Shown: positions 32,189-44,798 of the stretch, piece by piece
Numbering within the stretch: the stretch's first letter is position 1
Layout: the number at the start of each line of letters is the position of its first letter
Assembly: GCA_037127255.1 (NCBI GenBank)
Contig: JBANSL010000016.1
Location: 3,598,501-3,662,500, forward strand
Reading direction: 5' to 3'
DNA: 64,000 nt
Source of the DNA: Persicaria tinctoria
Lineage: Eukaryota; Streptophyta; Magnoliopsida; Caryophyllales; Polygonaceae
Notes under the pieces: model-generated
What the model was told of the DNA's origin: nothing
Databases searched by the model: none
The model's input: the letters and a program-made list of their open reading frames with translations, nothing else
Position numbers and translations under genes: made by a program

Positions 32189-33137
32189 AAATCGTAACAA
32201 GCAGATGATCTTCCCGGTGATGACAGGCAGAACAATGCAGTATCATCATTGAGTCTATACATGCAAGCCCGCGAAGTACACTGATACGAATTCTATTACT
32301 TATTGTTTGCTCCGAGTTCTTTGGTTGTTACTTGACCCATGTATACTTTCTGTCAAAATGTGCAATATCTCCATGGCTTGCTTTATACAAGTTGAGACAG
32401 TTGTGTTGTATCAGACAACGTCGTGGATCCGGCATTGGATGATTCGGCTTCGAAATTGTAAGGTGGATAGGTGCCTGCAGACAGGGATGTTGATGCTGAG
32501 GAACGAAAGCGAACATGTCGTTTCCGAAATCATTTCTCGTTGATGTGAACAATGCATCGGTTCGAACAGATCCGGTTATGAGTTCATCGTTTTAGATTAT
32601 CCGCTTTTGCTATAGATTATCCGTTTGTGCACTATGAGAATGTCCTGTCAAATATCAGCTCAGGACTCGTTTTATTGAACGTGAGAACTTTACTTCTCGA
32701 AAGGTTATCAAGAGAGTAAAATATACAACAACAATCCCGATATGTGCCGTTACAAGCAGAATATGAGAGTCAAGTTATACACTTCTCCAAGAAATTTGTT
32801 AGTGAAAATGCATCTTTCCTAAGTGAAAGTATTTTATAACAAAATAATATGTAGGAGATATATACACTAGGCCCATTTAGTATTGATATGTTGTAACAAA
32901 AGAATTTGAAAGATATCGGTATCAAGATAGCGACATCACATTATATTTTAATATTAAATGATACCTACTTCTAAATTAGTATATCAAATAGGAAAAATAT
33001 ATTTTAATATCAAAAGATATTGATATTGGGTATATTAAACATTAGATAGATATCAAATATGATATCAAGTAATATCAATTTGGATTTATACCAAACATTA
33101 GATATCAGATATAACTTCAATAATGAGATATCAAATA
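32189..33137. other. Downstream region and AT-rich spacer
   Basis: The first ~450 bp are probably 3' UTR and flank of the upstream gene. From about 32870 the sequence is rich in ATATCAA-type short repeats with no gene. Confidence 0.4.
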
Positions 33138-33646
33138 TCTATATAAACTCTTAATTTATAAGAGTTTAGGCTGATGTGTCGATCTTAGAGAGATTTTATT
33201 TTTTTATCATTTTTCTTAGATTTTCTTTAATTCTCTTTTTTTTTTCTTTTTCTTTCAATTATCTTTTTTCTTTAATTTTATTAACTATTGGGCTTAATTC
33301 AAAACATTGAATTCAATCTAATATAACTATTGAGCTTAAGCAAAATTATTTACTAACTATTGAGCTTAATTCAAAACATTGAATATAACTATTGATTATG
33401 ACACATCACATTTAAACAATGTTATAATGATATTGATATTATTATTACCGAGTAATTTCAAATATCTATATTTATGTATTATACTTTACATAATATTTTA
33501 AAAAAATTATGAGATCATTATAAGATACATTTATTGTAAATTTTTTTTTATGATTTTTATCTTAACATTTATCAATATTTTATAATATTTATATATATAA
33601 TATTTTAGTTTTAAAAAAACGCGCCATGGCGCAGAAATCGCACTAG
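33138..33646 (+). mobile_element. Small non-autonomous Helitron, 509 bp
   Basis: Begins TCTATATAAACTC after an A, has the hairpin GCGCCATGGCGC near its 3' end, and ends GCACTAG followed by T. It differs from the Helitron at 29961 in both ends, so it belongs to another family. Confidence 0.7.
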
Positions 33647-33892
33647 TTAGTATTTACACGGTTATTTACTTTGTAAATAATTGTACTTCACGTACGTTAC
33701 AATCTAAACTTAAGAGCAGGTCAATATCAAAATAATGTAACTTTATAAATTTGGTCCCAAAAATATCGATGGTGCGAAACTAAAATCACATTATTTAATG
33801 AGACTTATTGGAGTAAATCTCAAGTTTAAATTCAGAAGCACGCCGTGACGTGTGGGCAGGGTGCAGTAATTATTAATCGCCATTAATATTGG

Positions 33893-34369
33893 GATGCATC
33901 TAGACCTGTCAAACGGGTCATTCGGGTCGGGTTCGGGTCCGGTCACTTCGGGTTTCGGGTAAAACGGGTTTTGGGTTTTTCGGGTTGACTCGAACTCGGG
34001 TTTGATCGGGTTTCGGGTCGGGTTCGGATCGATTTCGGGTTTGTCAAATTTTTCTTTTTTAAATTAAAAAAATCATTATTTGATAATTTTGTGATAAATT
34101 TTAATTATATATATAAAAAATAATTATATATAATTATAAATCAACCGGGTCAATCGGGTCATCGGGTCAATCGGGTAAATCGGGTCAAAATTACCGGGTC
34201 AATCGGGTCAACGGGTCGAAACCCAGATTACCCAAAAAATTTCGGGTTTTTCGGGTTCGGGTCGAAAAAAAAAATCGGGTCAAAATTTTCGAGTTCGGGT
34301 CGGAAAATTTTCGGGTCGGTCGGGTCGGGTCACCGGATCGGGTTGTGTTTTGACAGCTCTAGATGCATC
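33893..34369. mobile_element. hAT-type MITE with 8-bp TSD
   Basis: The element 33901-34361 starts TAGACCTGTC and ends GACAGCTCTA, flanked on both sides by GATGCATC. The interior is rich in CGGGTC/TCGGGTT short repeats, as in known plant elements of this type. Non-coding. Confidence 0.85.
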
Positions 34370-34902
34370 CGTTGTTTCCTGCTGCACTTAATTTGCCTAA
34401 GTTATTACTGTAATTGACATCTATACTGTGTTATTGTTAAGGCTGGCATATGCATATATGGTTTGGTTAGCGAGTTCGTTAGGGTTACCCATGTCGGGGT
34501 AGTCAAGTCGGAAATGATCCTGGTATTCGAATGTTTTCGATTTGACTCTCGGATATAGTCGCTCTCTATTTACCAGAATCAAAAATTAGTTACAGTTAAT
34601 TTTCGATTTAAAGTTAAGTCAATGGAATATTTGGTCAAGTGTATAGCCAATTTATAATAGTTACTTGACACAAACTTTTCATGTCGATAAAATGTTTGTC
34701 GATATCTGTTAACACGAAAAGTTGATGCCGATAAAATGATTTATTAAAAAAAAGTGTTGACAATGAAAAGTAGCCCCAATTTTAATCTAGGTCAAATTAA
34801 AATTTAGCTTGAAATTATAATGTAGATGAAATTTTTAATAAATTTTTATAAGTAGATGAAAATTTTAGATTTTATGGATAGTAGATTCAACTATTAAATT
34901 CT

Positions 34903-35165
34903 TGTTTTTTTTTTTTTTTTTTTTTGATTGAGAAAAAATTCGGGTGGGATAGCCCTACCCGGCAGCATCCTTACGGATGAGGTCAAGGAGACCAATATCG
35001 TTTGTAATATCGACTCCTCGGGGAAAGTAGTTAAGATGTGCAACCTTATCAGCCACTCTATTGCCCATGTGAGGAATGTGAAAGAACGTTGTTTCTTTCA
35101 CCGTCGATTGTGAAAGAACGTTGCTTCTTTCACCGTCGATAGTAGTAATTGTGTGTCCGAAAGGA
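34903..35165 (-). mobile_element. LINE 3' fragment (RNase H tail)
   Basis: A long T run on the plus strand (poly-A of a minus-strand element) is followed by a minus reading HIPHMGNRVADKVAHLNYF ending KDAAG and a stop. H.xxGNxVADxxA is the end of the RNase H domain of plant L1 elements. A 32-bp segment, TGTGAAAGAACGTTG plus flank, is duplicated in tandem at about 35075-35140. Confidence 0.65.
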
Positions 35166-35952
35166 TAAGCTCGATTTGAGGGGTTTTTGCTAAGAATTTT
35201 TTTTTTCTAAAAAGATTTGAAAAGCTGTTTTATTCCGGTTAAAAAAACTCTATCAAATAAGCCCTTAAATTTGGATTTGTTTTCATCGGTTTGACTTAGA
35301 TTATGAGTTAGTTTGGTTGAGACTTAAGGTAAGATTTCATAAAAACATATCAATTGGAATTCATTAGCTACTTACTACGTATCTTATGATCAATTTTAAT
35401 TCCATTTATTTTATACCACACCACATATACGCCCCCAAATTTATATTATTTTTAGTCCAATTATATCTTATCTAGAGCAATTTTAATTTCATTTATTTAT
35501 TAAATTCAAGTCATTATTTATGATAGACCCAGCTTGACTCAATTTCACTAATAATAATAAAAAATTGTAAGTGCCCCCAAATTAGGATTGTTTATTACAA
35601 TTGCCCTAAAATTCTACTTAATTTAAATGATTATATAGAAAAATAAAATAAAAATAGCGATTTCAAACTATAACAATCCAACTAATTGATCGTGGGACCC
35701 AACTCCGGCGTTCCCCTGTCAGTTTCAGTTGGACTAGTCAACCGGTTTATACCCATCGAATCCGGATCCAAACTACCCGAACCCGCACCCGCACCCGGAT
35801 CCATCCCCTCTTTCAGTATTTCCCCACAAATAGAAGGCATTGTTTTTGTTTCCTCTTCAGTTTATCCCTCCCCCCCTCCCTCCGGACACAGATCTCTCCC
35901 TCTCTCTCCCCAGTCCGTAACCCTAATCGCGTCGAAGCTTGAGCAATCAACA
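35166..35952. promoter_or_regulatory. Promoter and 5' UTR region of the translocator gene
   Basis: AT-rich up to ~35690, then a GC- and CT-rich leader with TCTCTCCCTCTCTC just before the start codon. The frame is open upstream to 35686, but homologues start at MGKGG, so this part is taken as untranslated. Confidence 0.5.
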
Positions 35953-37011
35953 ATGGGGAAGGGCGGATCCCTCAGCGATGGCGTCCTGAAGAAAATAGTC
36001 CTCTCCTACACCTACGTGGCCATCTGGATCTTCCTCTCCTTCACCGTCATCGTCTACAACAAGTACATCCTCGATCGCAAGCTCTACAACTGGCCGTACC
36101 CCATCTCCCTCACCATGATCCACATGTCCTTCTGCTCCTCCCTCGCCTTCCTCCTCGTCAAGGTCTTCCGCCTCGTCGAGCCCGTCACCATGTCCCGCGA
36201 CGTCTACCTCTCCTCCGTCGTCCCCATCGGCGCCCTTTACGCCTTCTCCCTCTGGCTCTCCAACTCCGCCTACATCTACCTCTCCGTCTCCTTCATCCAG
36301 ATGCTGAAGGCGCTCATGCCGGTCGCCGTTTACTCCATCGGCGTCCTCTTCAAGAAGGAGGCCTTTAAGGGCGCCACCATGGCGAATATGCTCTCGATCT
36401 CGTTCGGCGTCGGCATCGCCGCTTACGGAGAGGCCAAATTCGATGTTTGGGGAGTGTGTCTGCAACTCGGCGCCGTTGCTTTCGAGGCCACCAGGCTCGT
36501 GATGATCCAGATCTTGCTCAGTTCCAAGGGGATCAATTTCAATCCCATTACTTCTCTGTACTATGTCGCCCCCTGTTGCCTCGTGTTCCTGTGCATCCCC
36601 TGGATCTTCGTCGAGTACCCTATCTTGAGGGACACCTCGAGCTTTCACCTCGATTTCTTCGTCTTCGGCACCAATTCGATCTGCGCTTTCGCCTTGAATC
36701 TGGCGGTGTTCTTGCTCGTGGGGAAGACTTCGGCGCTGACGATGAATGTGGCCGGTGTTGTCAAGGATTGGCTGTTGATCGCCTTCTCGTGGTCGGTGAT
36801 TAAGGACACTGTGACTCCGATCAACCTGTTTGGGTACTTCTTGGCGTTCTTGGGCGTGGGGTACTACAATCATGCCAAGTTGCAATCTTTGAAAGCGAAG
36901 GAGGCGCAAAAGAAGCTGGCTCAGACCGATGAGGAGGGTGTGAAGCTGATGGAGGTGAGGGAAAGCGGAGGAGCCGTTGCTGGTGACGGGAGGAAGAGCG
37001 ATACTCAGTAG
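35953..37011 (+). CDS. Probable sugar-phosphate/phosphate translocator (NST-TPT family)
   Basis: Intronless, 352 residues starting [20 protein letters not shown]. About ten hydrophobic segments span residues 18-325, with conserved blocks [73 protein letters not shown] and [20 protein letters not shown]. The charged C-terminal tail ([16 protein letters not shown]) is cytosolic-type. It reads as the At2g25520/At4g32390 group of NST/TPT transporters, probably Golgi/endomembrane rather than plastid since no transit peptide precedes the first helix (recall). Substrate not deducible. The first ~450 bp are strikingly C-rich at codon third positions compared with the 3' half and flanks. Confidence 0.93.
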   Translation: MGKGGSLSDGVLKKIVLSYTYVAIWIFLSFTVIVYNKYILDRKLYNWPYPISLTMIHMSFCSSLAFLLVKVFRLVEPVTMSRDVYLSSVVPIGALYAFSLWLSNSAYIYLSVSFIQMLKALMPVAVYSIGVLFKKEAFKGATMANMLSISFGVGIAAYGEAKFDVWGVCLQLGAVAFEATRLVMIQILLSSKGINFNPITSLYYVAPCCLVFLCIPWIFVEYPILRDTSSFHLDFFVFGTNSICAFALNLAVFLLVGKTSALTMNVAGVVKDWLLIAFSWSVIKDTVTPINLFGYFLAFLGVGYYNHAKLQSLKAKEAQKKLAQTDEEGVKLMEVRESGGAVAGDGRKSDTQ

Positions 37012-39769
37012 TGGAGGATTTGAGTGTTCTGTTGAACACTGTTAACTTTTGTTACTTCTACGAGCTGCATCAATTCAATTGTGTTTTCCCTGCTGGGGAG
37101 ACAGAGAACAAAAATCATAAATTTGGGAAAGGAATTAGGGATTGTGCTTAAGTTGATGATGAAGAGTGGCTGATTTGGGTTGCACGCTTTGCAACCCAGG
37201 ATAAAAACAGAAGGCAAGAGTTCTACTTCAGCATTAAATTATGAATGTTACAGTATTTAGTTTTTCAGTTATCATTTAAGACTTTATATATTCAATCAGT
37301 ATTCACATCTTTGTTATGATAGTAGTTATTATAGGTTTTTTCACATATTGTCTGTGCTTTGGCATTGGCTAGATTCAATGGAGGAATTGTCTTTTTCATG
37401 TTAATACCATAGGGTGATTGAGGGCCTTTAGGAATTGCCTTTGCCATTGTCGTTTTTAAAGCTGCCATGCTTGTTTGGTATTCGACTGTGGGGATGATCT
37501 TATAATCAAAGCAGCTATTTTTCTTTGTCTGAGTTACTGTTTTTGTTTCAACATTTCATCAAGTCTGCTTTGATGTGCCTTGGTTGTTTTCTATTTATAT
37601 GAGTGAGTGACTCTTTTGGGTTTTGTGATTATGAAGAACACTCTGAAATAGGGGTTCAACTTCATTGTTGCTGTGTTATGAGGAATTGCTATGTGAATCA
37701 ACCCAAAAATTTTACAGGTTTTGATTATATGGTTATTATCCTGAATTCAGTATCTTTCCAGCCAAGACAATCTTCTTCTAGGATATGAATCAGTGAGCTA
37801 ATGCATATCATATGGATGATTCAAGAAGAAGTACGATGGGGTTTTAAATGCTTTGATGTGCTTTTAATGCTTATCAATTACCATACTCCTTTGAGCAACC
37901 ACTGATTCAACAGAATCTCTTTGCTCTTTAGTCTTTACTGTCATGTTCTATTGCTGAAATTACCATAAAAGAAGAAAACATATCAAAATATCTGTTTGCA
38001 TCATTTTCTTGCTTCCTCTGATTGCAGCTATTACCCAGTTTCATCTCATTTAGCTGATTTGTTACCATAAAATACCTCATAATCTTGTCTGGACTCTCTG
38101 TAATTTTAGTCCTATAATTTTGATATGCTTGCTTCTTTGTGTTGAATCAGAGCTTTCCTCCCATTGGAATGAAAGTTGACTCTTAGTTTTTACCCAAAGT
38201 GCTTCCCTTTCCTTAGATTGCCTAACTTATTATGGTGGTTTCCTACTAGCAAGGTCAACATCCATTGTCTAATAAGATCAAAGTCATGGATCCCCTAAAG
38301 TTAGGTGTAGCTCCATGTGACCTTTCAGAAAAAATGATATTTCAACTCTCTTTTTTTCTAACTTGTGCTTGGCTGCCAGCCCCACCTTGAACAAATCTTC
38401 TCCCTTATCCGAGTAAACTTTGGTATATTCTCTAGGCTCCCAGACCTTTGATTCATTAAAATTTCAAACTAAATGGGGATTTTTTTGATCTCTTGTGCAA
38501 TTTTATTTAGCTCCCAATTGAGGTTCTTTGCTCTTCTTTCAGCATCTTCAAGAAACAAGATGTCTGAAGCTGTACTCTTTGGTTTATCTTACTTGCTAAT
38601 GCTATGCTTTGTGAGCTGTGATCATTGTTGGGAAATTGAAATACGTTGTTGCCGCCAGAAGCTAACTAATAGACTCCTTACTGGCATAGTTGACTTTCAT
38701 TTAATGTGGCCAAGATCTGATTTGAAGGAGATCCATACTTTTAGCCAGCTTAATAGTTCTAATTGTCAAATCTCCTTGATTAAAAAGGAAAACCCGGGAA
38801 AAGTCTTATCCTTAGTTGGGTGCACGAATGTTTCAATTTCAACACTTTCCTCTATCCTCTTTCCTTCCATTTTCTTCTGTCCCCCTTTCAAACTCCAATC
38901 AACTAAAGGTTAAGTTGTTGAAGTGTTAATAGTGTTTTATGGCATGTTTGGGTGTTTCTGTAATTGTGTTTTAGATCATTTCCTTTGATAGTGATGAGAA
39001 AAGGATATCTCAACGACGATGGACTACAGCTTTGCAAGGTAAAATGATAAACCTAATCCTTTGCCTAGCCTCTAAAAATTGAGTGGTAGAAATCCATACT
39101 ATCTCGTGCAACTTCTTGTTGGTCCATCGATTGTGACAGCAAAAAAAGTCAAAATCAAAATAAACACATACATTTGTTCTTTGCTTGGGACCATGGTAAC
39201 AAAAATGGGGAAGAAATAAACGTGAAAGAAAATGCCTTTTTGATGAATCACTTTCAGTCTTTCAGTATTGCGCTTGCAACAAAGGAAGGAGTAGGACTTG
39301 GCTAGACCAGTGGACAACGAGAACCTCATTTTCAGGGACTTCTCGCAATCTCGCCCCATACTACCAGCTGCACTTCCAGAAAGGACGGATGTGATCGGAA
39401 TGGATTTTTCCGTTTGGGGGTTAGGGTTGATGCTCTGATACCCGACCCCTGTCCCTAACAATGTCGAAGCTTGACGGATGGCTTCACTAGCATGATTAAT
39501 TTGTATGGTTTTGAGTTTTTTTTATTGTCTTGGAATGAAACATAACTTACAGTTGAAATGCAAGCATGAACAAGAACACAACCCAAGTGAACTAAGCACC
39601 GGGGACAACGAAGTTGCCTTGCCTTCCTACTTTCGCTGGTAAGCCATCCGACTACCCAGCGAAACCCCAAAATGCAGCAATCTAAGCATCATCAGGTAAT
39701 TATACATTAGACTCGCGACAAACCCTACCCGAAACCTACCCATCCGAATTGCGATTCTTTTGTTATGTT
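37012..39769. other. 3' UTR and intergenic region, no supported gene
   Basis: The first 200 bp are likely the translocator 3' UTR. Beyond that, open stretches such as 38473-38913 (plus) and 39099-39461 (minus) have no recognised domains, start context or splice support. The last ~300 bp probably include the 3' UTR of the NPF gene on the minus strand. Confidence 0.45.
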
Positions 39770-42534
39770 TCAAACTTCACATGTGACAATGGCTTCCTTG
39801 AGTTCCTTGCAAGCAAAACCACTACCAGCAGCACTTCCCTTGGGCTTCTGGCGCTTGTACCAGATCGCGCAAACCATGAAGAACAGAAAGTTTATGAAGC
39901 TAAGTACAGCTAATAGCGCGTAGAAGAGATCAAGCCGTCCATGGTTAATATCATCAGCCAGCCAGCCGTTCCCTCGTCCTCCACTGGTTGTCACGCCTTT
40001 CACCACCGCGACCAAGAAGCTGCTCAGGAAGAAGCCGAATGACAAGGTTGTCAAGAAAAGGCCTGTGCTCATGGTCTTCATCCCCTTGGGTGATTGAGTG
40101 ATGAAGAAGTCCAACTGCCCTGTGTAGATGAAGGCTTCCCCGGCACCAATGAAGAAGAACTGCGGGATGAGGATGAAGACAGTAAGTGGCAGTGTTGTCG
40201 GAATGTCTTGGCCTTCCATATCAAAGGCTCTCGCGACTGACAGACGCTTCTTCTCGACTATGGCTGCAGATATCATCCCTAGAATTGACAGCATCAGGCC
40301 TAGTGCCACTCTCTGCAAGTTGGTGAGGCCTGTAATGGATCTCAACCGATCAGAATGGGAAAACGAATACGACATTGACATTGCTTGGACTAAAATTTAC
40401 CTGATTTGCCGTTCCATCTCTTCCAAAGAGGCATCACCAGGCGATCATACAAGCCCAGAGTGATGAGAATCGCGCCCACAAAGAAGACTGTGAGAGACCC
40501 AGCTGGGATTTGGAATCCTCCTACTGACCTCTCCATGGTGGAAGCCTGCTCCACGGAGAACGTGATCATCTGAGCGTATGTCGTCCAGAACATGATTGTT
40601 GTGGCCCATATTGGCAGCAGCCTGATCATCATCTTCACCTCCTCCACCTTCGTCACCGACACCAGCTTCCATGGGTTAGCCATGGCCCCTACAGAACCAC
40701 CATCGGCGTTTGTCTCAAAGTCCTCCTGCCTAACTATTGCAGCCTTGTCCAAGCACCTGTCATTCGAATGTCAGCATTCGTAACTGTCGTGTTCCAAGCT
40801 AGCATACGAGTAGATGGATTAGTTTCAACTGACCCGAATTGTTGAGTGTGATGGATTCTGGAGCTCTCATCAGAGTCCTCATACAACGAATTAACGTTGT
40901 AAGGCAAAGGCAGCCTCCTCTTCTCAACAGCAGCTGCAGCAACCTGCATGATATGGATGATGGGGCTGCCAACACTCGTCTTGAACCGATACCTCTTCGT
41001 CCCGAACAAGAACATGCCTATGGCCCCCGCCATGGATACCGAGCAAATCCCATAGGCCCAGCTCCTTCCGACCTCGTCCTGGATGTATACGAGCACGGTC
41101 ACAGCCAACAGCCCCCCCAGGCTGATAAAGAAGAAGAACCTGCTGAAGAAGAAGGACCTCTGGGCCGCCTCCTTTTCGTCCTTCTCATCGAATTGATCAC
41201 TCCCAAATCCAGACACACTCGATTTCAGGCCCCCGGTTCCCAGTGCAATCAGGTAGAGGGCCAGGTAGAGGACCCCTACCTGGAACCCAGTTGCCCTCTC
41301 ACACAGCTGTGTGCCATCACTTGCAATGCGACACGGCGCCGGGTGGAGCTGTGGTAGGGCTGTGGTCACTGCCAGCATGCCTGTGCCCTGTGTAGGAATA
41401 TTCAAATTTGTCTCAGTAACTTTTAAGGTGAGGAGTTAATGTAACAGTTTAGTTAGTAACATATCAGTATATCACTGTCATATGTCCTATATGATTGCCT
41501 TGTGTGGAAAAGGTTGAAAAAACTGTCACTTTACTAATTCCAAAAGCTTTTTTCGGTGGGCTACTCGTAGTTTGACTTATATGTTAGGCTTCTTGTGCAT
41601 ACAGAAGAGGTAAATGGTGACGGAATTAGGCTTACCAATGCTTGGATTACAGCAAAAATGGCAACAGTTTTGAATCTGCCAAGGAAAGTGTCAGCAAGGA
41701 AGCCACCAAACAAGCAGAGGAGGAAGGAAGTGCCCAAGAAATCGGTGACGATATTGGCTGAGGTGGAGCTTGGAAGATGCATTGTTCCAATGAGGTAAGT
41801 CACCAGGTTCACTACTATCCCCATTGTTGCAAGCCTTTCACATAGCTCAACTCCTGCAATCAACATAGGTAAAGAAATTGAATAACTTATGGTATTTGTT
41901 ATGACTAAGAAGGAAATTGAATAACTAATGCCCAAGTGAATGAAAAAAAGCAAGAAGACAGTAAACTCTACAAAGTGGAAAAACCAAAGTTGACCCAAAA
42001 ACACTAAAAAGGAGAGGAAGAAAAAAGAAAGACAAAAGTAACAAAGTGTTCCAAACTTGAAGGAAAGGATAGAAAAGAAGATGAAATCTGCCACTTGTCA
42101 GGCTGAAACTTTCAACCAAAAAAAAGGTGATTTTATTTTATTTTTATTTCTCTGTTGCTGCTGAAGTGTCAATACCAAAAAGAAAGCATAAAACACCTTG
42201 TTTAAACTCAAGAGAAATGGTGAGATTTTGCAGACATATATAAACACTTCAGATTATACAAGCAATTAAATTTATATATATTTAAAAAAAAAAAGTAAGA
42301 AAAGAAAGAAGCAAACCTAGTATAAGTGCAGCAGGAACCCAACCACCAGTTTTAGACCTATCAGCAGGGCAGCCCTTATAGTCATGAGCATCTGACACAA
42401 TCCAACTCAGTTTCCCCTCCTGCAACAACAACAACATTACAGTTAATATAAGATAGATGCCAATCAAAGAAGTAAAACAGAGACTGAATTAAACTGCATT
42501 GATATCTGCCATTTGATCAGATTGAACTAACCAT
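39770..42534 (-). CDS. NPF6.2: NPF6.2/NRT1.4-like nitrate transporter
   Basis: Six coding exons with consistent phases: 42532-42534 (ATG only), 42317-42419, 41636-41853, 40834-41387, 40401-40756 and 39770-40329, giving 597 residues. The N-terminus reads MEGKLSWIVSDAHDYKG then PADRSKTGGW. The proton-coupling ExxER motif is at residues 38-42 (ELCER), and the NRT1.1 Thr101 equivalent is kept (GRFKT, Thr98). The position of NRT1.1 His356 is Tyr (FWTTYAQMITFSVEQ), as in NPF6.2. GEAFIYTGQLDFFITQSPKG is typical of the last MFS half. About twelve membrane helices are expected. NPF6.2 is a low-affinity nitrate carrier of the petiole in Arabidopsis (recall). The gene looks intact; the one-codon first exon fits the MESKG-type start of the family. 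Confidence 0.92.
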
Positions 42535-42950
42535 TGTAATTTAGTTTTTGAGAGTACTGGGTAGGAAGAAGAAAGGGTAATTAAGCAAGAACACTCTTTG
42601 TTTGATTGTTTGTCTGCAATGAAGCTTTTGCTTTGAGAAGGGCTTGGATAGCTCCTCTTATATAGGAGGTGGGAAAGAAATTTAAATAAAATAAAAATAA
42701 ATACCAAAGCATGAAATTAAATCTTTTGGGAAAAAAATACATAAATAGTGATCTTTGCCACTAGTGGCTAGAGGTGTTAATAATGGAAGGGGATGGATTA
42801 AGCCTATCCATATCCCTTTCCCTTCTTTTGCAATTTTGGAGATTACTTATATTATAGGCCCTTCAAAAAATAATCATAAGATAGATATTTCTTTCATTAA
42901 TAGCCAAGGAAAAAAAAATTAGGGTAGAACTGAATATATATTCAAGATCA
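42535..42950 (-). promoter_or_regulatory. NPF6.2-like 5' UTR and promoter
   Basis: A minus-strand leader lies just upstream of the ATG. In transcription direction CCTCCTATATAAGAGGAGC at about 42652-42670 is a good TATA box, some 120 bp before the start codon. Confidence 0.55.
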
Positions 42951-43288
42951 GTTTTCTAAAAATCGCGTCTAGACGCCGCATAGGCGCTAGGCGGAATGGG
43001 ACCTAGGAATTTTTAAGCCTATGCGGACCTCTAGATGCCGCCTAGACCCCGCGATTTTAGAAGGTTTAGAGTTGTTAGTCAGACGTGTATTTTTGCATTT
43101 ATTTACTTTAGTGTTAGTTAACCACCACAAATTTGGGCTTATTAGTGATATTATGGATTATTATTACATTATATAAATTATTGACAAGTGTTATTCGTCA
43201 AAATATAAGGAAATAATCAAGTTTGTTCTAAGTCCACTTAGACGCCGCCTAATCGTCTAGTGGCCGCCTAGCGCCTTTTAGAACATTG
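42951..43288. mobile_element. GCCGCCTAG-rich MITE with 10-bp TSD
   Basis: Flanked by exact TTCAAGATCA (42941-42950 and 43289-43298). The ends read GTTTTCTAAAA and TTTTAGAACATTG, and inside them TAGACGCCGC / GCCGCCTAGCGCC segments form inverted arms. The 338-bp size and TSD of 9-10 bp suggest a Mutator-related MITE. Confidence 0.75.
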
Positions 43289-43298
43289 TTCAAGATCA

Positions 43299-44564
43299 CT
43301 GCTTATAATTAAAGATATTCAATTGGTTTTAGAATTGAACTTCACTCGGCTTATAGTAGGGCATGTGAGACAAAGATATTCAAGATGGGTATCATTAAAG
43401 AGTAATTAACGATTTACCCTAATGAGCTTTATTTTTTATTTATGGAGAAGTGTAAAAATGTGATGGTGATGGATAAGGAGGGTGGAGTGGGGAGCCACAG
43501 AGGCAGCGAGAATGAAAGGGAGAGGAGGGAATCTGAAACATGCAATATGCCGACTTGCAATGGCAAATCTCAAGGTGTATTGCATTGCATTGTGAATTTG
43601 TGATCCCTCTTTTTATCTTTATGTGCAATTGGGGACTTGAATTGATGAAAGGTGAGCCTCACTACCATTCATTGTCTTGTTCTGATCCTTTCTTCACTGT
43701 GCTTTGCAGCCCCACTGGAATGAATGGAATCAAATATATACATTAATTGTGATGATTTTTTGTTTTCTTCTAACTGTTTGGGGTAATTTTTGGAGGAGGG
43801 TTTGCCCAAATTGGCTCTATATTTGATTAATTAGCTTTGGTTATGAGGCTGATTTTGTTTCAAAATTTATGGTTTATATTCAAGTTGATCGTATCAGTTA
43901 TATTCGTACGTGGTTCTCGAAGTTCTCTATCTAGGCAGGGAAAGTGATTGATCCACACTTTCCCGTGAGACGTATCTTAATTACTAGGTAATTAAGTTTC
44001 TGTTCCCATCTCCTCGACGGTGAGACGTCGTAGAAGTCCATTAACTTTCCTGTATTCTTGCTATTCATAGTCCATTCCTGCATTACAAATGGTCTCCTTG
44101 TTTGTTTCATATCATCCTTCATTTGGGTGTGTTTTCTTTGTACCATGTTAGTCCATCTGCTAATTATTTTGGCCTTTTAATAGGTGATGTATGGGATTCG
44201 GATCCTTACCTTGTAAAAAAAAAGAAGCATAATTTATATTATAGGTTAATCAAAACTTGTTTTAAGTTAGAGACGATGACAAAACTGAAAATCAAAGGAA
44301 TTGAATGAACAGTCAAAGGGGCATGTACTAGGTATAAGTAATTGTTAGGTGTTTTTTGGTGAAAATTAATATAACGGCCACAAGGTTTTTTTTCCAAAAT
44401 AGATCCGAAGGAGTATCAGGCTTTAATAATATTATATTTATATTGAATTTTAGTCTTTCAAAAAATAATGCATTTAAGTTATTGCTTGTTGGACATTTTC
44501 GTTCACATTCATTCAATTTGCTTTGATGTATTGGTTTTTTTTTTATTATTATTATTACGGAGTA
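43299..44564. other. Intergenic, no gene seen
   Basis: AT-rich sequence without recognised coding or repeat structure. Confidence 0.45.
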
Positions 44565-44798
44565 CTCCCTCCGTCTCAAATTAAATGTCGTTTTACTTTT
44601 CGGTACGCTTTTTAAGAAGCGAAAAACTCTATAAAATATTTTTTTTTAATTAATTTTTTTTATAATTTTATACTTATTACAAATAAGTATCAAATTATGT
44701 AAAAAAATTAATTAAAAAAATAATATTACATAGATTTTTTCGCTTCTTAAAAAACGTGCAGAAAAAAACAAACGATATTTAATATGAGACGGAGGGAG
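44565..44798. mobile_element. Stowaway-type MITE
   Basis: 234 bp with ends CTCCCTCCGTCTCA and TGAGACGGAGGGAG and TA on both sides. Internal arms around TTTTTAAGAAGCGAAAAA pair with the opposite half. Confidence 0.9.

Noticed and set aside
35686..35952. 89-codon in-frame N-terminal extension of the translocator
   Set aside because: Homologues start at MGKGG, and the extension is CT- and proline-rich leader sequence without a credible targeting signal.
35947..36909. 320-codon open frame antisense to the translocator gene
   Set aside because: Mirror of the GC-rich codon third positions of the real gene; composition is charged and repetitive with no known domain.
38473..38913. 146-codon plus-strand frame
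   Set aside because: No domain, no splice context and no recognisable similarity; kept only as part of the intergenic description.
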